Part shown: positions 35,020-43,899 of the stretch, one piece after another
Numbering within the stretch: position 1 is the first letter of the stretch
How the letters are laid out: the number at the start of each line of letters is the position of its first letter
DNA from: Luteimonas sp. S4-F44
Lineage (GTDB): Bacteria; Pseudomonadota; Gammaproteobacteria; Xanthomonadales; Xanthomonadaceae
DNA length: 64,000 bases
Assembly: GCF_022637415.1 (NCBI RefSeq)
Contig: NZ_CP093340.1
Span: 2,480,001-2,544,000 of the forward strand
Reading direction: 5' to 3'
The notes under the pieces: generated by a model
Database searches by the model: none
What the model was told of the DNA's origin: nothing
The model's input: the letters and a program-made list of their open reading frames with translations, nothing else
Position numbers and translations under genes: made by a program

Positions 35020-35910
35020 TCAGCCCACCGCCTGCGCCCGTTGCCGCACTGCGTCGGTCTCGCGCACCGGCGGCTGTCCGAACATGCGCGCGTACTCGCG
35101 GGTGAACTGCGGCACGCTCGCATAGCCCACACCATGCGCGGCGATGCCCGCGGGAACGCCCTCGGCCAGCATCCGGCGACGCGCTTCGATCAGCCGCAGC
35201 CGCTTCTGGAACTGCAACGGTGTGAGCGAGGTCGCCGCGCGAAAATGCGCATGGAACGCCGACACGCTCATGTCGGACATCGCTGCCAGCCGCTCCACCG
35301 GCAACGGCCGGTCATAGCCGGCGCGCAACGCCGCCACCGCACGCGCCACCCGTTGCGCACTGCCGCTGGGCCACGCCAGCCGACGGATCGCCGGCCCATG
35401 CCGCCCGGCCAGCAGCCAGTAATGCATCTCGCGCACATGCTGGGCCTGCAACACCGGCAGCGCAGCCGGCCGTGCGAGCAGCCGCATCAACTGCAGCGCC
35501 GCCTCGGCGAGCTCGGCATCGGTCGGCTCCACACCGATCGGCGCGGCAACCAGGTCCGGTGCGGTGTCCATGTCGGCGACCAGATCGGCCACGACCGCCG
35601 GATCGATCTCCATCACCAGCGAGCAGTACGGCGCCGCGGCGCTGGCCTGCACGATCCGGCTTTGGGTCGGCAGATCGGCCGCGATCACCAGCGTGTCGCC
35701 GGCGGCGAACGCGAACGTGCGCGTGCCCATCGTCACCTCCTTGGCGCCCTGCAGCACCAGGCACGCCAGCGGACGCTGGATGTCGTGGGCCAGCCCGCTC
35801 GGCGCCAGCGCGTGCACCGCCGCCAGGCCGGGGATCGGGGTCGCGGCGATGCCGCCGCCCGGCGCGTGGGTGTGCGCGTGGTGGCGAACCAGGTCGAGCA
35901 ATGCGGTCAT
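35020..35910 (-). CDS. AraC-family transcriptional regulator
   Basis: A 296-residue protein. The N-terminal ligand domain (about 20-180, with PLACLVLQGAKEVTMG and AAPYCSLVMEIDP) is of the AraC_N type, and the C-terminal AraC HTH pair (LAAMSDMSVSAFHAHFRAAT, ...GYASVPQFTREYARMFGQPP) is clear. It diverges from the SDR gene at 36048, which it probably controls, as AraC_N regulators often do. The inducer is unknown. Confidence 0.93.
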   Translation of the reverse strand: MTALLDLVRHHAHTHAPGGGIAATPIPGLAAVHALAPSGLAHDIQRPLACLVLQGAKEVTMGTRTFAFAAGDTLVIAADLPTQSRIVQASAAAPYCSLVMEIDPAVVADLVADMDTAPDLVAAPIGVEPTDAELAEAALQLMRLLARPAALPVLQAQHVREMHYWLLAGRHGPAIRRLAWPSGSAQRVARAVAALRAGYDRPLPVERLAAMSDMSVSAFHAHFRAATSLTPLQFQKRLRLIEARRRMLAEGVPAGIAAHGVGYASVPQFTREYARMFGQPPVRETDAVRQRAQAVG

Positions 35911-36047
35911 GGCGCCAGCCTACGCCTCCCGGTCCAGGGACGGACCGCCGGCTGGAGGATCAGGCAAGCATCGCCGAGCTTCCGGCAACCGGCGTGATCG
36001 ACGCGGCGCGATAGTGGCTCCCCCGCCACGCACCACAGGATCCCCCC

Positions 36048-36803
36048 ATGACCCGCATCACCCTGATCACCGGCGCCAGCCGCGGCCTCGGCCGCAACAC
36101 CGCCCTCGCCGTCGCCCGTGCCGGTGGCGACGTCGTGCTGACCTACCGCAGCGGCGACGCCGACGCCCAGGCCGTCGTCGCCGAAATCGAGGCGCTCGGC
36201 CGCAAGGCCCGCGCGTTCCAACTCGACGTCGGCGACGCCGCCAGCTTCCCGGCCTTCGCCGAGGCTCTGCGCGCCGCGCTGCGCGAGACCTGGCAGCGCG
36301 AGACCGTCGACCACCTGGTCAACAATGCCGGCCACGGCGACACCGCACCGTTCGGCGAGACCACCGAAGCGCAGTTCGACCGCCTCGTCGACGTGCACTT
36401 CAAGGGCGCGTTCTTTCTGACCCAGGCGCTGCTGCCGCTGATCGCCGACGGTGGCCGGATCGTCAACCTGTCCAGCGGCCTCACCCGCTTCGCCTACCCC
36501 GGCTACGCCGCCTACGCCGCGGCCAAGGGCGCGGTCGAGGTGCTGAGCCGATACCTGGCCAAGGAGCTGGGCCCGCGCGGCATCGCCGTCAACACCGTGG
36601 CGCCCGGCGCCATCGAGACCGATTTCGGCGGCGGCGTCGTGCGCGACAACCCGCAGATCAACGAACACCTCGCCGGCATCACCGCGCTCGGCCGCGTCGG
36701 CCTGCCCGACGACATCGGCCCGATGATCGCCAGCCTGCTTGGCGACGCCAATCGATGGGTCACCGGTCAGCGCATCGAAGTCTCGGGCGGACAGGCGCTC
36801 TGA
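36048..36803 (+). CDS. Short-chain dehydrogenase/reductase
   Basis: A 251-residue SDR with NAD(P)-binding TGASRGLGRNTA (residues 8-19), NNAG at the expected place, catalytic Ser in NLSSGLTRFA and the YAAYAAAKG Tyr-Lys pair. It is divergent from the AraC regulator, with 137 nt between. The substrate cannot be told from sequence. A hairpin follows the stop codon. Confidence 0.93.
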   Translation: MTRITLITGASRGLGRNTALAVARAGGDVVLTYRSGDADAQAVVAEIEALGRKARAFQLDVGDAASFPAFAEALRAALRETWQRETVDHLVNNAGHGDTAPFGETTEAQFDRLVDVHFKGAFFLTQALLPLIADGGRIVNLSSGLTRFAYPGYAAYAAAKGAVEVLSRYLAKELGPRGIAVNTVAPGAIETDFGGGVVRDNPQINEHLAGITALGRVGLPDDIGPMIASLLGDANRWVTGQRIEVSGGQAL

Positions 36804-36808
36804 CGGCG

Positions 36809-36835
36809 AACGGGGGCGCCGAGCGCGCCCCCGTT
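36809..36835 (+). terminator. Hairpin terminator after the SDR gene
   Basis: AACGGGGGCGC / GCGCCCCCGTT form a perfect 11-bp stem with a CGAGC loop, starting 6 nt after the stop codon. There is no T-run after the stem, so efficiency is uncertain. Confidence 0.55.
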
Positions 36836-36966
36836 ATCGCGCCGACCGCCGATGGAGATCGGCCTTGCGCGGATCGGACCGGCCACCGGCTATGCCGGCG
36901 GCCGACCGACATCGGATCCCGCCACCTCCTGCGCAAGCACGTCGAGCAGGAAGCCGACCACGCACC

Positions 36967-37434
36967 CTGCCCGACGGCCAGCGCGGTTGGTTCGCGGCCG
37001 GATGGGAGTACGGTGAGAACGGACTCGACCGCCAGGTCGGCCACGACGGCGGCACCCAGGTCCGCGTGCGCGTGCTGTTCGAGGGCAGCCTCGACGGTGA
37101 CATCTACACCGTCGTTTACCTGACCAACGGCAGCGCCCGCAATGTCTGGTCGCGCACGCTGGTCGACAGCGTCCTGGCCGCGATGGCGCCCGAACGTTTC
37201 CCGACCGAAGCCCTGGCCGAGACGTTACGCGGCCTCGCCCTCGACGCGCCCAGATGACGATCTGCACGCACGCGCGCGCACGATCCGCGCAGCCAGCCCG
37301 CTCGACGACAGCGCGTTCGAGCGCACCGTCAATGCCACCGGCTATGCCGTCCGCGAGAACTTCGGCATCGACCCCGCACTGCGCGTGTTCGACCGAACGC
37401 CGACCTGTTCCCGATGCCGGCCAATGCCTGGTAA
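36967..37434 (+). pseudogene. Remnant of a serine hydrolase (beta-lactamase family) with C-terminal TPR-like tail
   Basis: Only the C-terminal part is left. LPDGQRGWFAAGWEYGENG and GHDGGTQVRVRVLFEGSLDG match the end of class C beta-lactamase-like hydrolases, up to a stop at 37255-37257. In the next frame a continuation reads ERTVNATGYAVRENFGIDPA and LRVFD, then after another frame shift NADLFPMPANAW followed by TAA. This resembles the GYxLL...AxxVFxxNxxLFPxSAN tail of such proteins. At least two frameshifts and a lost N-terminus mark it as decayed. It lies between the SDR and crcB genes. Confidence 0.7.
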
Positions 37435-37452
37435 CGCCCTGTGTCCGGGCGC

Positions 37453-37827
37453 TTACAGCACCGCCCGCACCAACGCCATCCCCGCGAACAACCCACCGAT
37501 CGACAACACGACCGACGCCAGCACATAGGCGACCGCTAGAGCCGTTTGCCCCCGTTCGTAGAGCAGCGCTGCCTCGAGCGAGAACGCCGAGAAGGTCGTG
37601 AAACCGCCCAACACGCCGGTCGCCAGGAACAACCGCAGCGACGGCGACAGCCCACTGCGCGCAGCGAACCACGCCACGACCACGCCCATCAGCAGTGAGC
37701 CGACGACGTTGATGCACAGCGTGCCGTAGGGGAAGGTCGTGCCGGCGCGCAGCGCCACCACGTTCACGCCGTGACGCACGGCTGCGCCCAGGCCGCCGCC
37801 GAGGAACACCAGCAGGTAATGCGTCAT
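37453..37827 (-). CDS. crcB: CrcB/Fluc fluoride channel
   Basis: A 124-residue four-helix membrane protein starting at MTHYLLVFLGGG behind GGGAGG. GALRHG is seen as GAAVRHGVN, and the family hallmarks NVVGSLLMG and GGFTTFSAFS are intact. CrcB dimers export fluoride. A terminator precedes it, so it has its own promoter, and no fluoride riboswitch is visible upstream. Confidence 0.93.
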   Translation of the reverse strand: MTHYLLVFLGGGLGAAVRHGVNVVALRAGTTFPYGTLCINVVGSLLMGVVVAWFAARSGLSPSLRLFLATGVLGGFTTFSAFSLEAALLYERGQTALAVAYVLASVVLSIGGLFAGMALVRAVL

Positions 37828-37847
37828 CACGCCCTCCCGATCCAATC

Positions 37848-37885
37848 AAAAGCGACGGGCGCCGCTCGCGCCGGACGCCCGTCGC
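37848..37885 (-). terminator. Rho-independent terminator of the DUF1345 gene
   Basis: On the minus strand GCGACGGGCG (37885-37876) pairs with CGCCCGTCGC (37861-37852) around a 14-nt loop, followed by TTTT. It lies between the DUF1345 stop and crcB. It is the best-formed intrinsic terminator in the window. Confidence 0.75.
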
Positions 37886-37921
37886 CGTGGCGTCGTCGGC
37901 CCAGCATTTTGTCACCCGCTC

Positions 37922-38608
37922 TCACGCCTGGCTGCCCAGGATGTTCACGGTGACCGCGATGACGAACATGTTGAAGAAGAACGCGACCACGCTGTGCAAC
38001 AGCGCGATCCGCCGCAGCGTGCGGCTGGTGATCTGCACATCGGACACCTGGAAGGTCATACCGAGCACCAGGGCGAAGTAGGCGAAATCCCAGTAATCGG
38101 GCGCCTTGTCGCCGGGGAAATCGAGGCCGCGATGGTCGTCGCCGTAATCGCCGTAGAACCCATGCGCATAGTGCAGCGCGAACATGACATTCATGAACAT
38201 CCACGACAGTACGATGCTGCTGCCGGCGATGGCGATCGACGCGATGCCCCCGGATTTCCCTGCCGACAGCTCGGTACCCAGCGCCACCATCAGGATCGCG
38301 ACCAGCCCGATCGCGCTCCACAGGATGCCCCAGCGGCCTGCGTCCTGGCGCGTGGCGACCTCGCGCATGCGGTCGGGACCGGCGGTGTCGAACAGCCGCC
38401 AAGCGGCAGTCAGGAACACCAGCGCGCCGACGTCGAAGCCGAGCAGCAAGGCCACCGGCCACCGGGCGCCCGCCAGCAGGCAGCCTGCGCAAGCCGCCAG
38501 GAACACGGCCGTCGCAAGACTCAGCCGCGGACGCGCGGTGAAGGTCTGGAACGGGCGCCAACGCTTGCGGGAAAGCGCGTGCGGCGGCTCATGCGATGGT
38601 GTGCTCAC
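37922..38608 (-). CDS. DUF1345 family membrane protein
   Basis: A 228-residue protein with six or so hydrophobic segments. ALHYAHGFYGDYGDDHRGLDFPGD and YWDFAYFALVLGMTFQVSDVQ are the hallmark patches of DUF1345. The family's function is unknown. A strong terminator follows the stop. Confidence 0.9.
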   Translation of the reverse strand: MSTPSHEPPHALSRKRWRPFQTFTARPRLSLATAVFLAACAGCLLAGARWPVALLLGFDVGALVFLTAAWRLFDTAGPDRMREVATRQDAGRWGILWSAIGLVAILMVALGTELSAGKSGGIASIAIAGSSIVLSWMFMNVMFALHYAHGFYGDYGDDHRGLDFPGDKAPDYWDFAYFALVLGMTFQVSDVQITSRTLRRIALLHSVVAFFFNMFVIAVTVNILGSQA

Positions 38609-38932
38609 GTCTGCCCTCTTCCGGTTAATCGCCGGACCGCCGGCCCCCGACTGGCGGGGGACGATCGATCACCGTCATCAGCATGCGCGCTCCGGTGTCG
38701 ATGCGCACGGCCTTGCGGGCACCTGTCCGATGGCAGCCGGATAGTCACGCAGATCTGGTCGAACGCAGCTTGCACGCCCGTCCGCCGACCGCAGCAGCAG
38801 CCTCCGCGCTGAGCGGGCCATCCATCCGCTACCGGCAGGTGGCCCGAATCCAACTGCACACAGCCGAGACGCAGCTGGCATGATGGGCCCGCACGCGCCC
38901 TTTCCTGTCCACTGCTTTGTCGCGAGGTGCCG
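38609..38932. other. 324-bp intergenic region without a supported gene
   Basis: This lies between the divergent DUF1345 and VOC genes. I see GC-rich sequence with short imperfect hairpins (such as CCGCCGGCCCCCGACTGGCGGGGG near the left end) but no ORF with a ribosome-binding site, operator or repeat that I can support. It presumably contains both promoters. Confidence 0.5.
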
Positions 38933-39361
38933 ATGGAAACGATGGAGCTCCACCGCGGTCGGTTGATCGATCACCTGCAACTCGTCGTGCGCGATCTGGC
39001 CGCTAGCCGCCGCTTCTACCAGGCCGTGTTCGACAGCATCGGCATTCCGATCGCCGGCGAAGGCCCGGACTATTTCTGGGCCGATGAATTGTTCATTTCC
39101 ACCGCCAGCAGCGAAGCAGCCGCCGGCCAGTTGACTGGCCGCCACCACCTGGCCTTCCAGGCGCGCGATGCCGCGACCGTCGACGCTTTCCACGCCGCCG
39201 CGATCGCAGCCGGCGGCACAGACAATGGCCCGCCCGGCGAACGCCCGTACCACCCGGGCTATTACGGCGCCTTCGTACTCGACCCCGATGGCAACAACAT
39301 CGAAGTCGTCTATCACGGCCCGGCCACCTACAGCGCAGACTCGGTCAAGGTCACGTTCTGA
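38933..39361 (+). CDS. VOC family (glyoxalase-like) protein
   Basis: A 142-residue protein; ATG 38933 has GAGG upstream, and a GTG two codons earlier is the alternative. One vicinal-oxygen-chelate fold: IDHLQLVVRDLAASRRFYQAV at the start, HHLAFQARDAATVDAFHAAA in the middle and DPDGNNIEVVYHG at the end. The metal ligands are the first His, the middle His and the terminal Glu. Substrate unknown; members include dioxygenases and fosfomycin-type resistance proteins. Confidence 0.88.
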   Translation: METMELHRGRLIDHLQLVVRDLAASRRFYQAVFDSIGIPIAGEGPDYFWADELFISTASSEAAAGQLTGRHHLAFQARDAATVDAFHAAAIAAGGTDNGPPGERPYHPGYYGAFVLDPDGNNIEVVYHGPATYSADSVKVTF

Positions 39362-39442
39362 TCTAGACCGCGCGCGACCTACGGCATTGCATACCGGGAC
39401 ATCGGCGGCCGGCGCGTCATCGCCGACCACTGGCGATCCGTA

Positions 39443-40888
39443 CTAGCGCGCCACGGCCTCAGCCGGATCACGTGCAAGCGCCACATAGCCCCGTCCGATC
39501 GCATCGCCGATGGCCGGATCCTCTGCCACATCCGCGAACACCTCGCGCAAGGCGAGGAAGCGCGCGACGTCCTCAGCCTGCCCAGTTGCCAGCCGTCCGA
39601 TCTGCGCCAGGGTGTCGGCCATCGGGTCGACGAGCGCGACACCGGCCTGGGCCTGCCGGCGCACGAAGTGCATCCACGCGGCGATCGGCAGGCACAGGCG
39701 GTCGATGGATCGGCCGGCGGCCTGCGCATCGCGAATCGTGCCGAGCAGGCGCACGGGCAGTTTCTGGCTGCCGTCCCAGGCGATCTGGGCCAGGCGATGG
39801 GCGATGGCCGGATTGCGGAAGCGCTCGAGGATCGCGTCGATATACGCGTCCAGATCCAACGCAGCCGGCACGCTCAGCGTCGGCGCGATGTCCTCGCGCA
39901 TCAGTCTTGCGACGAAAGCGGCCAGGCCCAGATGGCGCATCGCATCGGCGACGGTCTCGATGTCGAGCAACAGCCCGAGGTACGCGAGCGCGCTGTGCGG
40001 GCCGTTGAGCAGGCACAGCTTGGCGCGGTCGAAGCCGGCGATGTCGTCGCTGAGGGTCACGCCGACCCGTTCCAGCGGCGGGCGCCCGTTGCAGAAGTGG
40101 TCTTCCACGACCCACTGCGTGTAGGGTTCGCGCTGGACGGGCCAAGCATCGTCCAGGCCGAGCGCATCGGCCACGCGGGCGCGCAGCGCGTCGTCGGTAG
40201 CGGGTGTGATGCTGTCGACCATCGAGCGCGGGAACGCGACCTCGGCGTCGATCCACGCGGCGAGCGCCGGGTCGGTACGTTCGGCGAACGCGAGCACGGC
40301 ACGGCGCAGGCGCACGCCGTTATCGGCGAGGTTGTCGCAACTGAGCACGGTGTACGGCGCCAAGCCGGCGGCACGACGTCGCGCCAGGCCGGCGACGACA
40401 TGGCCGATCGCGCTGACCGGTGCGTCGGGCGTCGCGAGGTCGTGGACGATGTCGGGATGGCGGAGGTCGAGGCCATCGCCGGCTAGGCAGTAGCCCTTCT
40501 CGGTCACGGTCAGCGTGACCAGGCGGACGGCCGGGTCGGCGAGACGGGCGAGCACAGCGGCGGCCTCGTCGCGGGCGCACAACACTTCGCGCAGCGCGCC
40601 GATGACGCGCAACTGCGGCGTCTGTCCCAGGATCGCGAGCGTGTACAGGCCGTCCTGCGGACGCAGCGCGTCGCGCACATCCGGGTTGCGCAGCGACACC
40701 GCGCACACGGCCCAGTCGGGATCGAGCGCCAGCGCATCGTCGAAGTACACCGCCTGGTGCGCACGATGGAAGGCGCCTGCACCCAGATGCACGACGCCGA
40801 TCCGGGTCGTGGCGCGATCGAAGGCCGGACGCGCGACCGCGGGCGGCAGCGTTGCGAGCAGGGTCTCGGACAGGCGGCCCTGGCTCAT
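39443..40888 (-). CDS. uxuB: Fructuronate reductase (mannitol dehydrogenase family)
   Basis: A 481-residue NAD-dependent enzyme, GVVHLGAGAFHRAHQAVYFD being the nucleotide-binding region of the mannitol dehydrogenase family. The catalytic Lys segment is RAKLCLLNGPHSALAYLG, with the Asn-Gly-Pro-His of the family. In a locus with UxaC and ManD it should reduce fructuronate to mannonate. Mannitol dehydrogenase cannot be ruled out from motifs alone. The start overlaps the preceding GH43 by four bases (ATGA). It is the last gene of the leftward arm 2 operon. Confidence 0.9.
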   Translation of the reverse strand: MSQGRLSETLLATLPPAVARPAFDRATTRIGVVHLGAGAFHRAHQAVYFDDALALDPDWAVCAVSLRNPDVRDALRPQDGLYTLAILGQTPQLRVIGALREVLCARDEAAAVLARLADPAVRLVTLTVTEKGYCLAGDGLDLRHPDIVHDLATPDAPVSAIGHVVAGLARRRAAGLAPYTVLSCDNLADNGVRLRRAVLAFAERTDPALAAWIDAEVAFPRSMVDSITPATDDALRARVADALGLDDAWPVQREPYTQWVVEDHFCNGRPPLERVGVTLSDDIAGFDRAKLCLLNGPHSALAYLGLLLDIETVADAMRHLGLAAFVARLMREDIAPTLSVPAALDLDAYIDAILERFRNPAIAHRLAQIAWDGSQKLPVRLLGTIRDAQAAGRSIDRLCLPIAAWMHFVRRQAQAGVALVDPMADTLAQIGRLATGQAEDVARFLALREVFADVAEDPAIGDAIGRGYVALARDPAEAVAR

Positions 40889-42615
40889 CGCTCGTCGCGC
40901 GCGTACGGGCCCAGCGTCACGCCGACGAAACCGCCGGCATGGTCGGTGCTCAGCAAGGTGGCGTCGGCATCGCGCAGCAGCCATTGCCAGTCGCCGTCGT
41001 CGGCAGCCCACGCGAACCCGATGCGTCCCGCATCGCCGGCCACCTTCAGCCGCAGATCCGCGGCCCGCGCGATGGTGTGCTGGGCGATGATCTGTGCCGG
41101 TTGATCGACACCGGCCGCCCGTTCGACGAACACCACGGCGCCATCGTCGGCATCGCGCCGCACACCGAGCAGGTACCAGTGATTGCCGCTCTGGAAAGCG
41201 GCGAGCCCGCCCACGATGCCCGGGGCCGGCATCGTCAGTGCGGTACTGGCCTCGAAGGCAAGATGCTGTTGCCGGCGCGCGAGAAACGTCGGGTTGCCCA
41301 GCGTGTCCAGGCCCTCGCGCCCGGGGTGGATCGACAGCGCCCCCGGATGCGAGGCGAGATCGGCCCACTCGCGCTTGGGCACGCGCACGAACATCCACGC
41401 CGGATCGAGCGCGGGGCCGTCGAACGCGTCGCGCCAGGTGAAGTTGCCGCTCATCGGCGCCTGATCGGCCTGGCGTGACATCCACGATGGCGCGGGCAGC
41501 ACATAGGGAATCGGCGTGTCCGGCGGCAGGATCGTCGGCCAGCCGTCGGTCCAGGTCACCGGCAGCAGGAACGTCTCACGCCCGGTGTTGTAGTGGCGCA
41601 CGTCGTAGTTGCGGCTGGCCAGGAACACCGCCCACCAGCTGCCGTCCGGTCCCTGGACCAGATCGGCGTGGCCGGCGTTGGTCACCGGCAACGCCCGCTC
41701 GGGCGGCAGGTCGCGCTGGGTCAGGATCGGATTGTTTTCGTACGGCGTGTACGGCCCCCAGACGTCGCGGCTGCGCAGGATCACCTGCGAATGCTGCGGG
41801 CCGGTGCCGCCCTCGGCGTTGTTGAGGTAATACCAGCCGTCGACCTTGTACAGGTGCGGGCCTTCGATCCAGATCGGGTTGTCTTCGGGTTTGACGCCGC
41901 CGTCGATCAATACCTTGCGCGGGCCGAACGGCGTCAGTGTCGCGATGTCGATCGCCTGCAGCCAGATGGCGCGATGGCCGTCGTAGCGCACCGGCCCGTC
42001 CGGCGCATCGTTGTTGAGGAGGTAGGCGCGGCCGTCGTCGTCGAAGAACAGCGACGGGTCGATGCCGCCGATGCCGGGCAGCCAGATCGGGTCCGACCAC
42101 GGCCCGGCCGGATCGCTGGCGGTGACGATGAAGTTGCCGCCGGCATCGACCGCGGTGTTGACCACGTAGAAGGTGCCATCGTGATACTCGATCGTCGGCG
42201 CGAACACGCCGCGCGACAGGCCCAGGCCATCGAAGTCGAGCTGGTCGGGGCGATGGATCGCATTGCCGATCTGGGTCCAGTGCACCAGGTCCTCGCTTTC
42301 GAAGATCGGGATGCCCGGGAAATAGGTGAATGTCGAGGCGACCAGGTAGAACTTCCCCTTGGCCGCGACGATGCTCGGGTCGGAATGGAAACCGGCGAGG
42401 ATCGGATTGCGGAAATGGCCGGCCGGCAGCGGCGCCTCGAACGCACGGTCGCTGCCGCTGTACTCGAACCAGTCGAAGCGCACGGGCTCGGGATCGGGCC
42501 GGTCCTCGGCGATGACAGGCGATGCGACGGCGGCAGCCAGCAGACCAGCTGCAAACGCGCGCAGCCAACCGTGCAAGGAGACGTGCGGGGATGGCCCCGT
42601 TGCCGGCGCGCCCAT
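40885..42615 (-). CDS. GH43 beta-xylosidase/arabinofuranosidase with C-terminal beta-sandwich, exported
   Basis: A 576-residue enzyme. I choose ATG 42615, which overlaps the manD stop by one base (TGATG); an in-frame ATG at 42627 is the alternative. The signal peptide ends near ASPVIAED. The catalytic residues of GH43 are Asp79 (HSDPSIVAAKGKF), Asp186 (GIGGIDPSLFFDDDG) and Glu251 (IWIEGPHLYK). The rest, from about 390, is the beta-sandwich typical of the long xylosidase branch. It probably trims xylo-oligosaccharides in the periplasm, unlike the short cytoplasmic GH43 of arm 1. Confidence 0.92.
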   Translation of the reverse strand: MGAPATGPSPHVSLHGWLRAFAAGLLAAAVASPVIAEDRPDPEPVRFDWFEYSGSDRAFEAPLPAGHFRNPILAGFHSDPSIVAAKGKFYLVASTFTYFPGIPIFESEDLVHWTQIGNAIHRPDQLDFDGLGLSRGVFAPTIEYHDGTFYVVNTAVDAGGNFIVTASDPAGPWSDPIWLPGIGGIDPSLFFDDDGRAYLLNNDAPDGPVRYDGHRAIWLQAIDIATLTPFGPRKVLIDGGVKPEDNPIWIEGPHLYKVDGWYYLNNAEGGTGPQHSQVILRSRDVWGPYTPYENNPILTQRDLPPERALPVTNAGHADLVQGPDGSWWAVFLASRNYDVRHYNTGRETFLLPVTWTDGWPTILPPDTPIPYVLPAPSWMSRQADQAPMSGNFTWRDAFDGPALDPAWMFVRVPKREWADLASHPGALSIHPGREGLDTLGNPTFLARRQQHLAFEASTALTMPAPGIVGGLAAFQSGNHWYLLGVRRDADDGAVVFVERAAGVDQPAQIIAQHTIARAADLRLKVAGDAGRIGFAWAADDGDWQWLLRDADATLLSTDHAGGFVGVTLGPYARDER

Positions 42616-43868
42616 CACCAGTCCCACATCCCGCCGTCTTCCAGGCGCGCGACCGGCAGTTGCTTGGGCGTGTACGGGTACTTCGCAGCCAGCGCCTCGT
42701 CGATGTCGACGCCGTGCCCGGGCGTGTCGCCCACATGCAGCCGGCCGGCGCGGAATGCGTAATCGTGTGGAAACACTGCCAGGATCTCCTCGCCATGGAA
42801 CATGTATTCCTGGATGCCGAAATTCGGCACCCAGGTATCGAAATGCAGCGCCGCGCCCATCGTGACCGGCGACAGGTCGGTCGCGCCGTGGAAGCCGGTG
42901 CGCACCTGGTGCAGGCCGGCGAAATCGGCGAGCCGGCGGATGTGGGTGATGCCGCCACCGTGGACGATCGTCGTGCGGATGTAGTCGATCAACTGCCGCT
43001 CGATCAGGTGCTTGCAGTCCCAGATCGAGTTGAACACCTCGCCCACCGCGAGCGGGGTGACCGAATGCTGGCGGATCAGTTCGAACGAAGCTTGATGCTC
43101 AGCCGGGGTCGCGTCCTCGAGCCAGAACAGCCGATAGGGCTCGACATCGCGGGCCAGGCGCGCGGCCTCGATCGGCGTGAGCCGGTGATGTACATCGTGC
43201 AGCAGCTCGACCGTCGTGCCGTGGTCGGCGCGCAACTGCTCGAACAACCTCGGTGCCGTCTCCAGGTAGCGCGGCGTGTTCCAGACGGTCTCGGCCGGCA
43301 GTTCGCTTTCGGCCGGCTCGTAGGGTTTTCCGGCTGTGGAGATACCGTAGGCCTTCTTGACGCCTGGCACGCCGCACTGGGCGCGCACGGCGAGAAAGCC
43401 ACGTTCGAGATACATGCCGACTTCGTCGCTGGCCTCTGCAATGTCGCGGCCGTTGGCGTGCGCATAGACCAGCGCGCCCTCGCGCGACCGGCCGCCGAGC
43501 AACTGATACAGCGGCATACCGGCCATCTTGCCCAGGATGTCCCACAGCGCGACATCGACCGCGGCAATCGCGGTCATCGTCACCGGCCCGCGCCGCCAAT
43601 ACGCACCGCGGTACAGGAACTGCCACAGATCCTCGATGCGGCCGGCATCGCGGCCGATCAGATTCGGCACCACGTGGTCCTGCAGATAGGCTGCGACCGC
43701 AAGCTCGCGGCCATTGAGCGTGGCATCGCCCAGGCCGTAGATGCCCGAGCGGGTGACGATCTTGAGCGTGACGAAGTTGCGGCCGGGACAGGTGACAATG
43801 ATGCGTGCCTCGACGATCTCGCGATCGTGACGGCTGCTGTGACGGTTGGGTTCGGTGGACGTGGTCAT
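42615..43868 (-). CDS. manD: D-mannonate dehydratase of the enolase superfamily
   Basis: A 417-residue enzyme of the ManD type, not the unrelated canonical UxuA fold. [20 protein letters not shown] starts it, followed by the barrel with [14 protein letters not shown] (catalytic loop), [22 protein letters not shown] and AVGEVFNS carrying the acidic metal ligands. It dehydrates mannonate to 2-keto-3-deoxygluconate, completing glucuronate breakdown with UxaC and UxuB. It follows the esterase gene by 31 nt. A few ManD homologues have lost activity, but the pathway context argues for it. Confidence 0.92.
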   Translation of the reverse strand: MTTSTEPNRHSSRHDREIVEARIIVTCPGRNFVTLKIVTRSGIYGLGDATLNGRELAVAAYLQDHVVPNLIGRDAGRIEDLWQFLYRGAYWRRGPVTMTAIAAVDVALWDILGKMAGMPLYQLLGGRSREGALVYAHANGRDIAEASDEVGMYLERGFLAVRAQCGVPGVKKAYGISTAGKPYEPAESELPAETVWNTPRYLETAPRLFEQLRADHGTTVELLHDVHHRLTPIEAARLARDVEPYRLFWLEDATPAEHQASFELIRQHSVTPLAVGEVFNSIWDCKHLIERQLIDYIRTTIVHGGGITHIRRLADFAGLHQVRTGFHGATDLSPVTMGAALHFDTWVPNFGIQEYMFHGEEILAVFPHDYAFRAGRLHVGDTPGHGVDIDEALAAKYPYTPKQLPVARLEDGGMWDW

Positions 43869-43899
43869 GCGGATGCGGCTCTGGTAGGAAGGAACGTGG

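Noticed and set aside
37828..37921. Possible fluoride riboswitch before crcB
   Set aside because: The region is occupied by the terminator of the upstream gene, and I could not find the conserved riboswitch core.
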